A program made the translations under genes and the position numbers. The notes below the pieces were generated by a model. That model was not told the DNA's origin, searched no databases, and worked only from the letters and a program-made list of their open reading frames with translations. Below, one piece after another: positions 1-8,548 of a stretch of 46,573 nucleotides of DNA. The first letter of the stretch is position 1. Every line of letters begins with the position of its first letter. The stretch comes from Prosthecobacter sp. (GTDB lineage: Bacteria > Verrucomicrobiota > Verrucomicrobiia > Verrucomicrobiales > Verrucomicrobiaceae): contig JABARQ010000040.1 in assembly GCA_019186985.1 (NCBI GenBank), positions 1 through 46,573 of the forward strand, in the 5' to 3' direction.

Positions 1-39
1 CTGGAACTCATGAGCCTGCGTGCAGCAGCCAACTTCTGA
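1..39 (+). CDS. Possible C-terminal end of the intron-encoded reverse transcriptase (partial)
   Basis: Twelve codons run open from the window edge to a TGA at 37-39, ending LRAAANF, and the stop lies 5 bases before domain V. Group II intron proteins are encoded in domain IV and often end close to domain V, so position alone suggests this is the tail of the maturase/reverse transcriptase. No diagnostic reverse-transcriptase motif is inside the window, so the identity is inference. Confidence 0.35.
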   Translation: MELMSLRAAANF

Positions 40-120
40 CCGGAGAGCCGGATGCGGGAAACCCGCCCGTCCGGTTCGGAGGGAGGGGCGGCGCGGTCAA
101 CGCGCCGTTCCTACCCCTAT
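1..120 (+). mobile_element. Group II intron, 3' end (domains V and VI)
   Basis: Positions 45-77 fold as a group II intron domain V: the arms GAGCCGGA and TCCGGTTC close a hairpin whose inner stem GCGGG/CCCGC carries a short A-rich loop. Positions 78-120 form a domain VI-like hairpin (GGCGCG pairing with CGCGCC) with a candidate branch-point A at 113, seven bases before a 3' end in AT at 120. The 3' exon would begin at 121. The rest of the intron lies outside the window. The domain V pattern is seen directly; the exact splice site is inferred from domain VI geometry. Confidence 0.8.
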
Positions 121-219
121 CGATGCTTGCGCGCATTCGCGGCCGTCAGGGATGTGAAGCTGGGTTTCGGTGGCAGGTGTGTCGGGCTTGATGCGGGAGC
201 GGGAGCCCAGGGTTTTGGG

Positions 220-1059
220 TCACGGCTTCATGCCTTCGGGCAGGGTTCCCTGCGCCTCGGCGCCGGTCAGTTCCTCGCGATGGGTCAGGGTGGCGGAGAT
301 AAAGCCGACGTAGATGCTGGCGTGCATCTCCACCGGCAGGCGCCAGGCGTCGTCGCTGACCCAGATGGTGGCGGTCTTCATCTTCTTGAAGCTGCCGGGC
401 TGGAGGGTCTTCCGGTCGAGCCGGCGGATCTTCACCTCGAGTTTGATTGTTGGATAGGCCACGCCTTCGACCTTGCGCTGCTCGCGGCCGGTGACGGTGA
501 AGGTGGCGAGGTAGGGGCGGTCGAAGGGCTGGACCACGCGGGTGATGGCGTCGCCGGTCTTCAGGGGCTGGCTGCGGACGTAGAGGATGGCGGACTGCAG
601 GTCATCAGCGGGGCCGTAGGGGCAGACCTGGGAGGTCCTTTTCGTGCTGCCGCCGGTGGGCGTGAGGGAGGTGAGGGTGCGGATCAGGCTGTCGTCAAAG
701 CGCACCTGATAGGCTGCGGTTTCCTTCGTGTCGGTTTCCGAATGCTCCATGTGCAGGGCGCGCAGTTCACCGCGGTGCATCACGGAGGTCAGGGTGCAGT
801 CGTAGCGCCAGAGCGTGCGGGCGAGGCCGCTGGTGCCGGCTTCGGCCCGGGCCACCTGGAGATCACCGGCTTCCTGCATCACGACGCTGGCCGAGCCGGC
901 GGAGAGCAGGTTGTTCCAGCTGAGGTCATAGGTGACACGGCAGGGCTTGAGCGGGGGGAAGCCGCCGATGGGGCTGCGGGTGATCGTGGCCGCCCAGGGA
1001 GGCGTGGCTGGCGCGGAGGCCAGCTGCGTCATCATGATGAGCACGGCGGGAAGAAGCAT
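220..1059 (-). CDS. DUF3108 domain protein, exported
   Basis: About 279 residues from the ATG at 1059, chosen over a TTG eleven codons upstream because it opens directly onto a signal peptide (MLLPAVLIMMTQLASA). The body has the order typical of DUF3108 proteins: an early strand CRVTYDLSWNNLLSAGSA, a central DDLQSAILYVRSQPLKTGD segment, then ATIWVSDDAWRLPVEMHA and a terminal stretch IYVGFISATL. DUF3108 proteins are periplasmic or outer-envelope beta-rich proteins of unclear function. It lies on the same strand as, and downstream of, the di-haem oxidoreductase gene, with about 118 bases between, so co-transcription is possible. No catalytic residues are apparent. Family assignment is confident; function is unknown. 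Confidence 0.75.
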   Translation of the reverse strand: MLLPAVLIMMTQLASAPATPPWAATITRSPIGGFPPLKPCRVTYDLSWNNLLSAGSASVVMQEAGDLQVARAEAGTSGLARTLWRYDCTLTSVMHRGELRALHMEHSETDTKETAAYQVRFDDSLIRTLTSLTPTGGSTKRTSQVCPYGPADDLQSAILYVRSQPLKTGDAITRVVQPFDRPYLATFTVTGREQRKVEGVAYPTIKLEVKIRRLDRKTLQPGSFKKMKTATIWVSDDAWRLPVEMHASIYVGFISATLTHREELTGAEAQGTLPEGMKP

Positions 1060-1177
1060 GTGGATGAGTAGCCCTGGACAGCGGGTTCTCAACCGGAGGT
1101 GAGGGCGTCATGCGGGCGTGAAAAACGCGGCCACGCTGTGGGCATGGCCGCGCTGGGTGTTTCAGGCTCCGGGGGGA

Positions 1178-2683
1178 TTACAACGAGTTGAGGAAGCTGA
1201 TGAGCTGCTGCTTCTGCTGGGGCGTCAGCGCATTGTAGCGGTCGCGGGCGGCGACGGCCTCGCCGTCATGCATGCGGATGGCGCGGTCGAGGTTGGGGGC
1301 GCGGCCGTCGTGCAGGTAGGGGGCGCTGGCGCGCACGCCCCAGAGCGGCGGCGTCTTGATGTCATGCGGGCCGGCATTGCCCTGGACGATGCCGTCGCCA
1401 AGGGCGCCCATGTCATGCAGGAGGAGGTCGGAGTAGAGGCTGACCGTTTTTTCGCTGAGGGCGGCGATGTCGTTGACGGCCGTCTGCATGCTGGGTGTGT
1501 GGCAGACCGCGCAGCCAACAGATTCAAACAGGGCCTTGCCTGCGGTGGCGGCGGCGTTCAGCGTGCGGGGCTGCAGGGGGGCGAGCAGGCGCATGAAGTC
1601 GGCTGAGTGATCGATGTCGGCCTTGCCGGTGACCGGGTCGGTGGTGTCCTCGGGATCGGCGACGGTGTCGTAGGTGGCGAGCACGTCGGCGCGGCCGTTG
1701 GGGGCGTTTTCTTCGGGGAAGAAGCGGTTGGTGATGCCCATCTCATTCAGATAGGCGTCGGCGGAGAAGGCCAGCAGGGTGGCGTGCTGACCTTTCCAGC
1801 CGAAGTGCCCGACGCGTTCTTCACCCGTGGTGACATCGGTGACGAGGGCGGCCTTGCCCTGGACGCCGTCCGGCTTGCCATCGAAGACACCGGCGAGGAT
1901 GGTTTCATCAGCGATGGCCTCGATGAGGCCCAGGCCGAAGAGGGGCGTGGTCTGGCGGCGGGCCACGACGTTGGCGTCGATGGGGATGATCTCGCGGGCG
2001 GCGGGGTGTATGCTGCGCACCTGGAGGAGTGAGCCGCCGAGGTCGGCGAGGGGATCGAAACCTTCGGCGGAGGAGAGGCCGAAGCGGGTGACGGTGATCA
2101 CGCCACCGCCTCCGACACCGCCCTGGTTGTGGCAGGAGGCGCAGGAGTTGTTGTTGAAGATGGGGCCGAGGCCGCCCACGGGCATTTCACGGCGGGTGAA
2201 CTCCTCACGACCATCGGCAAAGGCGGTGAGCAGATCGTCCGTCAGGCCGGGCAGGGGATCGCTGGCACGGGGAGCGCCCTGACGCGGAGGCATGCCGCGA
2301 TGATGCGGACGCGGGCGCTGGGCCTGGCGGGGGCCGGTGGGCTGAGCCTGGGGCGGTTTGCCCATCGTTGGTGGGTTTTGCGGAGGCTGTGCGCCTTGAG
2401 GTGGCTGGGCACCCTGCGGAGGCTGTGCGCCGGCAGGAGGTTGTTGGGGCGGGCGGGTGCCTTGAGGGGGTTGTGCACCGGCAGGAGGCTGCTGGGGTGG
2501 AAGGGCCCCCTGGGGAGGCGGAGTGCCCTGGGGAGGTTGAGCCCCGGCGGGAGGCTGCTGGGGAGGACGGGCCCCTTGAGGGGGAGGCGGGGCTGCTTCG
2601 GGTTTGGCTGCCGTCTGGCCAGCGGCGGCGCCGGTCATCAGTCCTGCCATCAGCAGGGATTGAACGATGAGCTTGGTTTTCAT
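1178..2683 (-). CDS. Di-haem oxidoreductase (DHOR/DUF1111 type), secreted, with proline-rich N-terminus
   Basis: 501 residues from the ATG at 2683. A GTG 20 codons upstream is rejected because the signal peptide (MKTKLIVQSLLMAGLMTGAA) starts at this ATG. Residues about 30-140 are a low-complexity linker of repeated PPQGA and PPQQPPAGAQ units. Two haem c-binding motifs follow: CASCH (about 181-185) and CAVCH (about 391-395). The C-terminal part carries TPPLWGVRASAPYLHDGRA, typical of the di-haem peroxidase-like oxidoreductases grouped as DHOR/DUF1111. The expected role is periplasmic or surface electron transfer or peroxide reduction; the physiological substrate of this group is mostly unknown. 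The proline-rich spacer probably holds the haem domain away from the membrane or wall, which is inference. Confidence 0.85.
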   Translation of the reverse strand: MKTKLIVQSLLMAGLMTGAAAGQTAAKPEAAPPPPQGARPPQQPPAGAQPPQGTPPPQGALPPQQPPAGAQPPQGTRPPQQPPAGAQPPQGAQPPQGAQPPQNPPTMGKPPQAQPTGPRQAQRPRPHHRGMPPRQGAPRASDPLPGLTDDLLTAFADGREEFTRREMPVGGLGPIFNNNSCASCHNQGGVGGGGVITVTRFGLSSAEGFDPLADLGGSLLQVRSIHPAAREIIPIDANVVARRQTTPLFGLGLIEAIADETILAGVFDGKPDGVQGKAALVTDVTTGEERVGHFGWKGQHATLLAFSADAYLNEMGITNRFFPEENAPNGRADVLATYDTVADPEDTTDPVTGKADIDHSADFMRLLAPLQPRTLNAAATAGKALFESVGCAVCHTPSMQTAVNDIAALSEKTVSLYSDLLLHDMGALGDGIVQGNAGPHDIKTPPLWGVRASAPYLHDGRAPNLDRAIRMHDGEAVAARDRYNALTPQQKQQLISFLNSL

Positions 2684-2841
2684 GGCTTGTCCGGGTTGGG
2701 TTGAGTTTTGTGGTGTTGTTCGGGAGTATTTTTCCCTTTTCACCGCCCAACCTGGTTTGCCTGTGTGAAGGAATAATGTCGTTTTGCGTGAGATTTGTTA
2801 AGCGAAGGTAAAAGTGCTGCGTCATTCACCGCCCGCGTCTG
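2684..2841. promoter_or_regulatory. Divergent intergenic promoter region
   Basis: This spacer separates the minus-strand oxidoreductase gene from the plus-strand EF-hand gene and is more AT-rich than its surroundings, with T-runs around 2701-2740. It must hold the promoters for both directions. No convincing -35/-10 pair was recognised, and no Shine-Dalgarno sequence is clear in front of either start. Confidence 0.4.
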
Positions 2842-3570
2842 ATGACTTCAGCTGTGCATCGTCCATACCTTCTTCGACTCATGGCAGCCGTTGTGCTGCT
2901 GTCGTGCCAGCTGCAGGCGCATCCTGCGGACATCAGCCGGCTGCGCGTGAAGCTGGAGCGTCAGCGAGTCGAGCTGCGGTTCACCTTCAATCTGCTGGTG
3001 CTCTCGCGCTTTTATCCGGGCATTGACCGCAACCAGGACGGGCGGGTCGATGCGGAGGAGCTGAAGGCCGCGCGGGAGGGAATCGCCCGTTATCTCAACC
3101 GGCAGGTGCAGATGAAGGTGAACGGAGGCAAGGCCGAGCTGGGCGGCATCAAGGCCGTGGAGGCCATGTGGCCGTCGGTGGAGGGCGTGATTCCGGCGGT
3201 GCAGGCGGCGGATTATCCGGCGCGGCATGTGGAAATCCTTTTTGTCAGGCAGGACATTCCGCTGCTGGCGGACCTGTGGCTGGGCTTTGACATCTGGCGG
3301 GAGGCCGGGCCGCTGGGCAGTGTCGAGGCGGTCTATGAACAGGGGGATCTGTGCACGCAGGTGCCGTTCAGCCTGGGGGAGCCTGACTATCTTTATGACA
3401 CGGGATTTGCCGTGGAGGGCGTGTTTCAGGAGCCTGCCCCGCCGTCGGCGCCGGTCATGCTGGCGGAAAGTCTTCCGGTGGACTGGAAGCTTTACGCCGC
3501 CGGAGCGTTGATTGCCTTCGTCCTCCTTCCCCTGCTGCTTTTCCTTTCCTCGCGACCCAAGAAACCCTGA
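2842..3570 (+). CDS. EF-hand-containing exported membrane-anchored protein
   Basis: 242 residues. An N-terminal hydrophobic stretch (about 9-27, ending LQAHPADIS) looks like a signal peptide. Around residues 61-73, DRNQDGRVDAEEL is a canonical EF-hand calcium loop with acidic residues at the expected positions. A C-terminal hydrophobic helix (about 216-236, LYAAGALIAFVLLPLLLFL) followed by basic residues suggests a membrane anchor with the domain outside. The segment after the signal (AHPADISRLRVKLERQRVEL) recalls the extracytoplasmic part of HupE/UreJ-like proteins, but the remaining transmembrane segments of that family are absent, so this is only a resemblance. Its TGA overlaps the next ATG by one base, which points to translational coupling with the M20 peptidase gene. 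Function unknown. Confidence 0.7.
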   Translation: MTSAVHRPYLLRLMAAVVLLSCQLQAHPADISRLRVKLERQRVELRFTFNLLVLSRFYPGIDRNQDGRVDAEELKAAREGIARYLNRQVQMKVNGGKAELGGIKAVEAMWPSVEGVIPAVQAADYPARHVEILFVRQDIPLLADLWLGFDIWREAGPLGSVEAVYEQGDLCTQVPFSLGEPDYLYDTGFAVEGVFQEPAPPSAPVMLAESLPVDWKLYAAGALIAFVLLPLLLFLSSRPKKP

Positions 3571-4697
3571 TGTCCCCGGTCCTCCAAACCCTCGCCGATC
3601 TCGTCCGCATCAACAGTGTGAACTCCTCCTATGAAGGCGGGCCCGGGGAGGGGGAGGTCGCCGCCTACGTGCGACGTTTCTTTGAGGCGCGCGGCATGGA
3701 GGCCTGGGAGCAGGAGGTGTTTCCCGGCCGGCCGAACGTGCTTGCCAGGCTGCCCGGCAGAAACCCGCAGCGGCGCATCGTGCTGGAGGCGCACACGGAC
3801 ACGGTGTCGGTGAAGGGCATGACGATCCCGCCGTTTGAACCGTCGATCCGTGACGGCCGGATGTACGGGCGTGGGTCCTGCGACACCAAGGCGGGGCTTG
3901 CCACGATGATGCATGCGATGGCGGCGCTGAAGGAGGAGGGCGTCGTGCCGCCCTGCGAGGTGCTGCTGGCCGCCGCAGTGGACGAGGAATATTCGTACCG
4001 CGGTGTTGTGAGGCTTTGTGAAGGCCTGAAGGCCGACGCCGCGATCGTGGCGGAGCCGACGGAGCTGCGGGCCGTCATCGCCACCAAGGGCGTGCTGCGC
4101 TGCCGCATCGTCGTGCATGGCCGCTCGGCGCACAGCTCGAAGCCGCACCTGGGGGTCAATGCGATCACCCACATGGCGCGGGTCATCGCCGCCATCGAGG
4201 AGGACAATGCGCGGCTCGCCGGGATTCAGCATCCTTTGGTAGGCTGCGGCACCTGCAACGTGGGCGTCATCAGCGGCGGCGTGCAGGTGAACTTTGTGCC
4301 GGACCGCTGCATGATCGAGATCGACCGCCGGCTTCTGCCGGGGGACAGGGCGGAGGACGCCGTGGCGCACTACCGCGGCCTGCTGTCGGGCATCGAGGGC
4401 GTGCGGGCCGAGGTGGAGGAGCCGCTGCTGCTGGTGGATGAAGCCCTGGACACGCCGGCGGATTCGGACGTGGTGCGGACGGCGGTGCAGGTGCTGCGCG
4501 AGCTTGGCATGAATGCCGAGCCCTGCGGCGTGCCCTTTGGCTGCGATGCCAGCAAGCTCTCCCGCGCCGGCGTGCCGAGCATCGTCTTCGGCCCCGGCAG
4601 CATCGACCGTGCGCACACCGCCGATGAGTACATCGAGGTGGACCAGGTCGAGGCCGCCCTGGAGTTTCAGAAAAGGTTTCTGCTCAGCTTTGCGTAA
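3570..4697 (+). CDS. M20 family metallopeptidase (acetylornithine deacetylase / succinyl-diaminopimelate desuccinylase-like)
   Basis: 375 residues, a normal length for a di-zinc M20 amidohydrolase. Visible metal and catalytic residues: His75 and Asp77 in EAHTDTV, the bridging Asp105 in GRGSCDTKAG, the catalytic pair Glu139-Glu140 in AAVDEEYSYRG, Glu162 in VAEPTEL, and a C-terminal ligand His349 in DRAHTADEY. The dimerisation-domain signature GRSAHSSKPHLGVNA is also present. Such enzymes hydrolyse N-acyl amino acids (ArgE, DapE) or related amides in the cytoplasm; no signal peptide is seen. The context does not choose between ArgE and DapE activity, because no arginine or lysine pathway genes are adjacent. 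The start is fixed by the TGATG overlap with the preceding gene. Confidence 0.88.
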   Translation: MSPVLQTLADLVRINSVNSSYEGGPGEGEVAAYVRRFFEARGMEAWEQEVFPGRPNVLARLPGRNPQRRIVLEAHTDTVSVKGMTIPPFEPSIRDGRMYGRGSCDTKAGLATMMHAMAALKEEGVVPPCEVLLAAAVDEEYSYRGVVRLCEGLKADAAIVAEPTELRAVIATKGVLRCRIVVHGRSAHSSKPHLGVNAITHMARVIAAIEEDNARLAGIQHPLVGCGTCNVGVISGGVQVNFVPDRCMIEIDRRLLPGDRAEDAVAHYRGLLSGIEGVRAEVEEPLLLVDEALDTPADSDVVRTAVQVLRELGMNAEPCGVPFGCDASKLSRAGVPSIVFGPGSIDRAHTADEYIEVDQVEAALEFQKRFLLSFA

Positions 4698-4708
4698 CCA
4701 ACAGCACC

Positions 4709-5626
4709 ATGATGAACCGCCGCCGCTTCCTCGCCACCTCCGTCACCGCCACCCTTGGCAGCCAGATCACCGGCTGCGCCTCGCTTCCCGGCGGCGGCTG
4801 GATCGACGCCCATGTGCATGTCTGGACGCCGGACACGGAGAAGTACCCGCTGGCCTCCGGCTTCAAGAAGGAGGACATGAAGCCGGCGAGCTTCACGCCC
4901 GATCAGCTGTTTGCACACTGCCGGCCCGAGGGTGTCTCACGCATCGTGCTCATCCAGATGAGCTATTACAAGACGGACAACCGCTACATGCTCGACATGA
5001 TGGCGGCGCATCCGGGCACGTTTTCGGGCGTGGCGATCATCGATGAAAACGCCGCCGGCGTGCGCGGGCGGATGAAGGCCTTGAAGCAGCAGGGCGTGCG
5101 CGGCTTCCGCATCTACACCGGCGGTTCGGATGTCGCGGGCTGGCTGGGTTCCGCGGGCATGAAGGCGATGTGGAAAGCGGCGGCGGAGGAGAACCTGAAC
5201 ATGTGCCTGCTGATCAATCCCGAGGCCCTCGGGCCGGTGGCGAAGATGTGCGCGCAGTTTCCGGACACGCCGGTGGTGATCGACCACTTTGCGCGCCTGG
5301 GCATGAAGGGCGTGGTGGACCGCGCGGGGCTCGACAGCCTGCTGCATCTCTCCAAGCACGCGAAGGTCACGCTGAAGACCTCGGCCTTTTATGCGCTGGG
5401 GAAGAAGCAGGCGCCTTATCTGGACCTCGGGCCGATGATCCGTGAATGCCGTGACGCGTTTGGCGCGGAGCGTCTCATGTGGGCCAGCGACTGTCCGTTC
5501 CAGGTGGATCCCGGGCACAACTACCACGACTCCATCGCGCTGGTGCGCGACCGGCTCGACTTCCTGACGGCGTCCGACAGGGCGGCGATTCTGCGCGGCA
5601 CGGCGGAGCGGGTGTTCTTCAGCTGA
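4709..5626 (+). CDS. Amidohydrolase 2 family protein, predicted Tat-exported lipoprotein
   Basis: 305 residues (304 if the second ATG at 4712 is used). The N-terminus combines a twin-arginine motif (NRRRFLATS) with a lipobox-like ITGC at about residue 25, so a Tat-exported lipoprotein is likely. The rest is a TIM-barrel amidohydrolase of the amidohydrolase-2 type: the metal-binding DAHVHVW just after the signal, VVIDHFAR in the middle and the late catalytic Asp in WASDCPFQ. Members include lactonases and decarboxylases acting on small cyclic or aromatic substrates; the substrate here cannot be read from sequence. It starts 11 bases after the M20 gene and is probably in the same transcript. 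Its 3' end overlaps the convergent aminotransferase gene by 8 bases. Confidence 0.85.
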   Translation: MMNRRRFLATSVTATLGSQITGCASLPGGGWIDAHVHVWTPDTEKYPLASGFKKEDMKPASFTPDQLFAHCRPEGVSRIVLIQMSYYKTDNRYMLDMMAAHPGTFSGVAIIDENAAGVRGRMKALKQQGVRGFRIYTGGSDVAGWLGSAGMKAMWKAAAEENLNMCLLINPEALGPVAKMCAQFPDTPVVIDHFARLGMKGVVDRAGLDSLLHLSKHAKVTLKTSAFYALGKKQAPYLDLGPMIRECRDAFGAERLMWASDCPFQVDPGHNYHDSIALVRDRLDFLTASDRAAILRGTAERVFFS

Positions 5627-6743
5627 GAGAGCCGATGCCGTCCAGGGCGCGGCGGATGTCTTCACGGGTGTTGTAGCCATGCACGGCGATGCGGATGCGG
5701 CCGGCGTGGTGCATGACATGGACTTCGGCCTTCTCCAGGGCCGCGTGGATCTCGGCGCTGCGCTTGTCCATGAAGGCCACGATGCCGGTGGGGCGGTCGT
5801 GGTGCAGCGGGCACATGGGCTGGATGCCGAGGGCGGCGATGCCGTCGTGAAGTTCACGCACGAGCGGATCGGCATGGGCGGAGATGACGGGCACGCCGAC
5901 GCCGCCGACATAACGAAGGGCGGCGTTGAGGGCGTAGAGCGCGGCGAAGCTGGGCATGCCGACGGAGAAGCTGAGGGCGCCGGTCTTGGTGACGGCACGT
6001 TCGAAGCGGTCGCCGTCGAAGGCGTTGCTGAGATGATACCAGCCGCCGGCGTGGGTGGTGAGGCGTTCGGCGTTGCGGGCGGGGATGCCGATGACGCAGC
6101 CGCCATGGATGCCGAGCGTCCATTTGTGCGTGCTGCTGATGAGGATGTCGGCGTCGGGGCAGTTGAGCTCGACGCGTCCGAAGGCCTGGGTGATGTCGAC
6201 GGAGACCAGGGCGTTCGGGGCAAGGCGGCTTACGGCGTCGCGCAGGGGCCGCCAGTCGATGCGGTGGCCGTTGTAAAAGCTGATGAGGGAGACCTGCACC
6301 AGCTTCGTGCGCTCGTTCAGCAGCGGCAGGAGGCCGGCCACTTCAAGCGCGCCGCCGGTGGATTTCCAGAGGCGCGTCAACGGGGGTGTGGCGGAGCGGA
6401 GCCAGGGCGTGGCGCCGGCGGGGAAGTCGAGGTCGGTGACCACGACCTCGTCGCCGGTGCCGAGGTTGAGGGCGGAGGCGAGGAGGTTGTAGGCCTCGGA
6501 GCTGCAGGAGCAGAAGGAGACTTCACCAGGGGTCAGGCCGAGCATGCGGGCGCTGATTTCACGGCAGGCTTCGACGGCGGCGAAGTGGCCTTCACGTCCG
6601 CGCATGCCGCGCTGCTTGTCCTGCCAGTAGGCTTCCAGCGCCTCATGCACGGCGAGCGGCGGGATGCTTTCCGCGGCGGTGTTGAGGTAGCTGATGCCGT
6701 TGAGGGAGGGGAAGTCGCGGAGGCGGGTGGCGTCGGTGAGCAT
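5619..6743 (-). CDS. Class V aminotransferase / cysteine desulfurase-like PLP enzyme
   Basis: 374 residues from the ATG at 6743. An in-frame GTG 21 codons upstream is rejected because it would overlap the preceding gene and adds no conserved sequence. The protein begins with the usual fold-type I pattern (FPSLNGISYLNTAAESIPP), followed by SFCSCSSEAYNLLASAL, which contacts the cofactor phosphate, SVDITQAFGRVEL with the PLP-contacting Asp, and the Schiff-base lysine in SSTHKWTLG. Class V enzymes include cysteine desulfurases, kynureninases and isopenicillin-N-epimerase-like proteins; no desulfurase active-site loop was recognised, so the exact reaction is open. It follows the von Willebrand protein gene by 8 bases in the same operon, although no functional link is obvious. 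Confidence 0.85.
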   Translation of the reverse strand: MLTDATRLRDFPSLNGISYLNTAAESIPPLAVHEALEAYWQDKQRGMRGREGHFAAVEACREISARMLGLTPGEVSFCSCSSEAYNLLASALNLGTGDEVVVTDLDFPAGATPWLRSATPPLTRLWKSTGGALEVAGLLPLLNERTKLVQVSLISFYNGHRIDWRPLRDAVSRLAPNALVSVDITQAFGRVELNCPDADILISSTHKWTLGIHGGCVIGIPARNAERLTTHAGGWYHLSNAFDGDRFERAVTKTGALSFSVGMPSFAALYALNAALRYVGGVGVPVISAHADPLVRELHDGIAALGIQPMCPLHHDRPTGIVAFMDKRSAEIHAALEKAEVHVMHHAGRIRIAVHGYNTREDIRRALDGIGSLS

Positions 6744-6751
6744 GGGGGAGG

Positions 6752-8548
6752 TCAGGCGGTGTTGCGGGCTTGGGCCGGGCTGCTGTCCGTGCGGTGGCTG
6801 AACCACCAGCTGGCGAGCAGCAGGCAGAGAATAAGCAGCAGCCAGGTCTGATCATGCGGGTTTGTTTCCAACAAAATGTCTGACTGAAGTTTTCCCGCCC
6901 TGGAAAGATCCTGAAAACTGGCGGCGGCGGTGAAGTCGGCCTCTCGGATGTCGGCAAAATGCGCGGCGCCGGTGAGCAGGGGGGCGTTCTTCTGGCTCAG
7001 TTGGAAAAAGCCCGGCTGGGAGGGGGCGCGCAGCAGATGGACCCGGGCGGAGGCGATCTGCGCCGAGGCGGGAGGCGATTCCGTCTCGTAGTGCAGCGGC
7101 GGGGCCTTTTCTTCACGGTCACAGGCGATGACGAGCTTTTGATGCAGGTCGAAGTTGCCTGACTCCGGCGCGATTTTTTCCTCTCGCACGGACTGGAGGA
7201 AGCGGTGCAGCAGGATGGCGAGCGCGGGGAGGCGGCGTGCATTGCTGTTGAGCAGGTCGAAATGACAGAGCAGCTGCCGGGCGCCCCTGGGGGTGCGGCG
7301 CAGGCTGATGAGCGCGCGCTTGTCCTGCCAGAGCAGCACGCGGTCTTTCGAGTCTCCGGGGATGACCATGCCGTCCTGGGCGAGCAGGGACTGCCAGTTG
7401 AGGCCCTCCATGAGCGGATGATGTTCGGCGACGATGCCACCACGCAGCCAGGCGACTTTTTCACCCTTGGCCGGTGCTGCGAAGATGACGGCGTTCTGTC
7501 CGGCATCCAAGGCCGTGGTGGGCGGCCAGACGACGCCGCGGACATCGGCCTCGGTGCTGGAGGCGACCAGGCGTGTGTCGGCGAACTTTTCGAAGAGCGA
7601 GCGCAGCTCCGCGCTGCCGTCCTTCAGCGGGATCATCGGCACCTGCAGGCTGAGGATCTTGGGCCGGGGGCGCATCACGGGAAGCACGTCATCGAGGGAG
7701 AAGGCGTCGGCATCGAGCACCAGCGTGAGCTTTTCACCCGACGGGAAGGGGCCGCCGAGGGTTCTTGTCTCACCGGGTTCGAGGTGGAGCGCGGCGGGGG
7801 CCGAGCGGGTGTCCTGGGCGATGACGTGCCAGCTTCGGTCCTGGGGCTGGCCGGCGTAGTTGCGCAAAAGGGCGCGCCAGAGGAGCTGGCCGTCCTTTTC
7901 CTCCAGGGTGAGACCGGCCCAGCCAACATTGCTGACGGGGGAGCCGACGCTGACCATCGAGGCCTCGAAGGGCGGGGGTTCGGGGGAGGGATGGTCGCTG
8001 ATGAAAAGGATGGCGCCCCGGGGGCCGGAGAGAGTTCGTGCCATGCGCAGGCCGGGGGTGAAGTCATGCGCGCCCAGGGTGGGCCGCCAGCCTGAGAGGG
8101 CGGAGCGAAGTCCGTCGGCGGAGGCACCGTGATAGAGAGTTGGTTGGGCCGGATCGGTGGAGAGCAGGGTCAGCTCGGCACGGGCGGATGCGGGCAGCAG
8201 GGTTTGCAGGGCCTCGGTCACGGCGGATTCCGCGGCAGGACGGAAGGCGGACATGGAGGCGGAGCTGTCCAGGACGATGGCGACGCGCTGCACGCTGTCC
8301 TGTTGGAGCCAGCGGGGCCCGGCGAGGAGCCAGGTGAAGAGCAGCACGAGGAGAAGCTGGAGAGACAGGGGCACGGAGGCACGCAGGCGGTCGAAACGGT
8401 TTCCGGCGACGGACTCCCTGCGGACCTGCTGGAGGAGGAACAACGTGGTCACCACCTCCCGGCGGCTGCGGCGCTGGAGAAAATGAATGGCCAGCACGGC
8501 AGGCAGGCCGAGCAGGCACCACAGGGCGGCAGGGTGGGCAAAGGTCAC
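6752..8548 (-). CDS. BatA-like membrane protein with von Willebrand factor A domain
   Basis: 598 residues starting at a GTG (8546-8548) that overlaps the TGA of the upstream gene as GTGA. Longer in-frame extensions only add arginine- and proline-rich shadow sequence. The N-terminus (FAHPAALWCLLGLPAVLAIH) is the hallmark of the BatA/aerotolerance membrane domain, with a second helix at LQLLLVLLFTWLLAGP. A vWA domain follows with an intact metal-ion adhesion site: DSSASMS, a Thr in HDFTPGLRMA and an Asp in ILFISDHPS. The last helix (TWLLLILCLLLASWWF) is near the C-terminus. Bat proteins usually work with a MoxR ATPase in envelope stress or metalloprotein maturation, but no MoxR gene is in the window. 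It is translationally coupled to the CHASE2 protein. Confidence 0.85.
   Translation of the reverse strand: MTFAHPAALWCLLGLPAVLAIHFLQRRSRREVVTTLFLLQQVRRESVAGNRFDRLRASVPLSLQLLLVLLFTWLLAGPRWLQQDSVQRVAIVLDSSASMSAFRPAAESAVTEALQTLLPASARAELTLLSTDPAQPTLYHGASADGLRSALSGWRPTLGAHDFTPGLRMARTLSGPRGAILFISDHPSPEPPPFEASMVSVGSPVSNVGWAGLTLEEKDGQLLWRALLRNYAGQPQDRSWHVIAQDTRSAPAALHLEPGETRTLGGPFPSGEKLTLVLDADAFSLDDVLPVMRPRPKILSLQVPMIPLKDGSAELRSLFEKFADTRLVASSTEADVRGVVWPPTTALDAGQNAVIFAAPAKGEKVAWLRGGIVAEHHPLMEGLNWQSLLAQDGMVIPGDSKDRVLLWQDKRALISLRRTPRGARQLLCHFDLLNSNARRLPALAILLHRFLQSVREEKIAPESGNFDLHQKLVIACDREEKAPPLHYETESPPASAQIASARVHLLRAPSQPGFFQLSQKNAPLLTGAAHFADIREADFTAAASFQDLSRAGKLQSDILLETNPHDQTWLLLILCLLLASWWFSHRTDSSPAQARNTA

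Noticed and set aside
1607..2704. Plus-strand frames opposite the di-haem oxidoreductase gene
   Set aside because: Gly/Val-rich antisense shadows; the minus strand carries two CxxCH motifs and a signal peptide.
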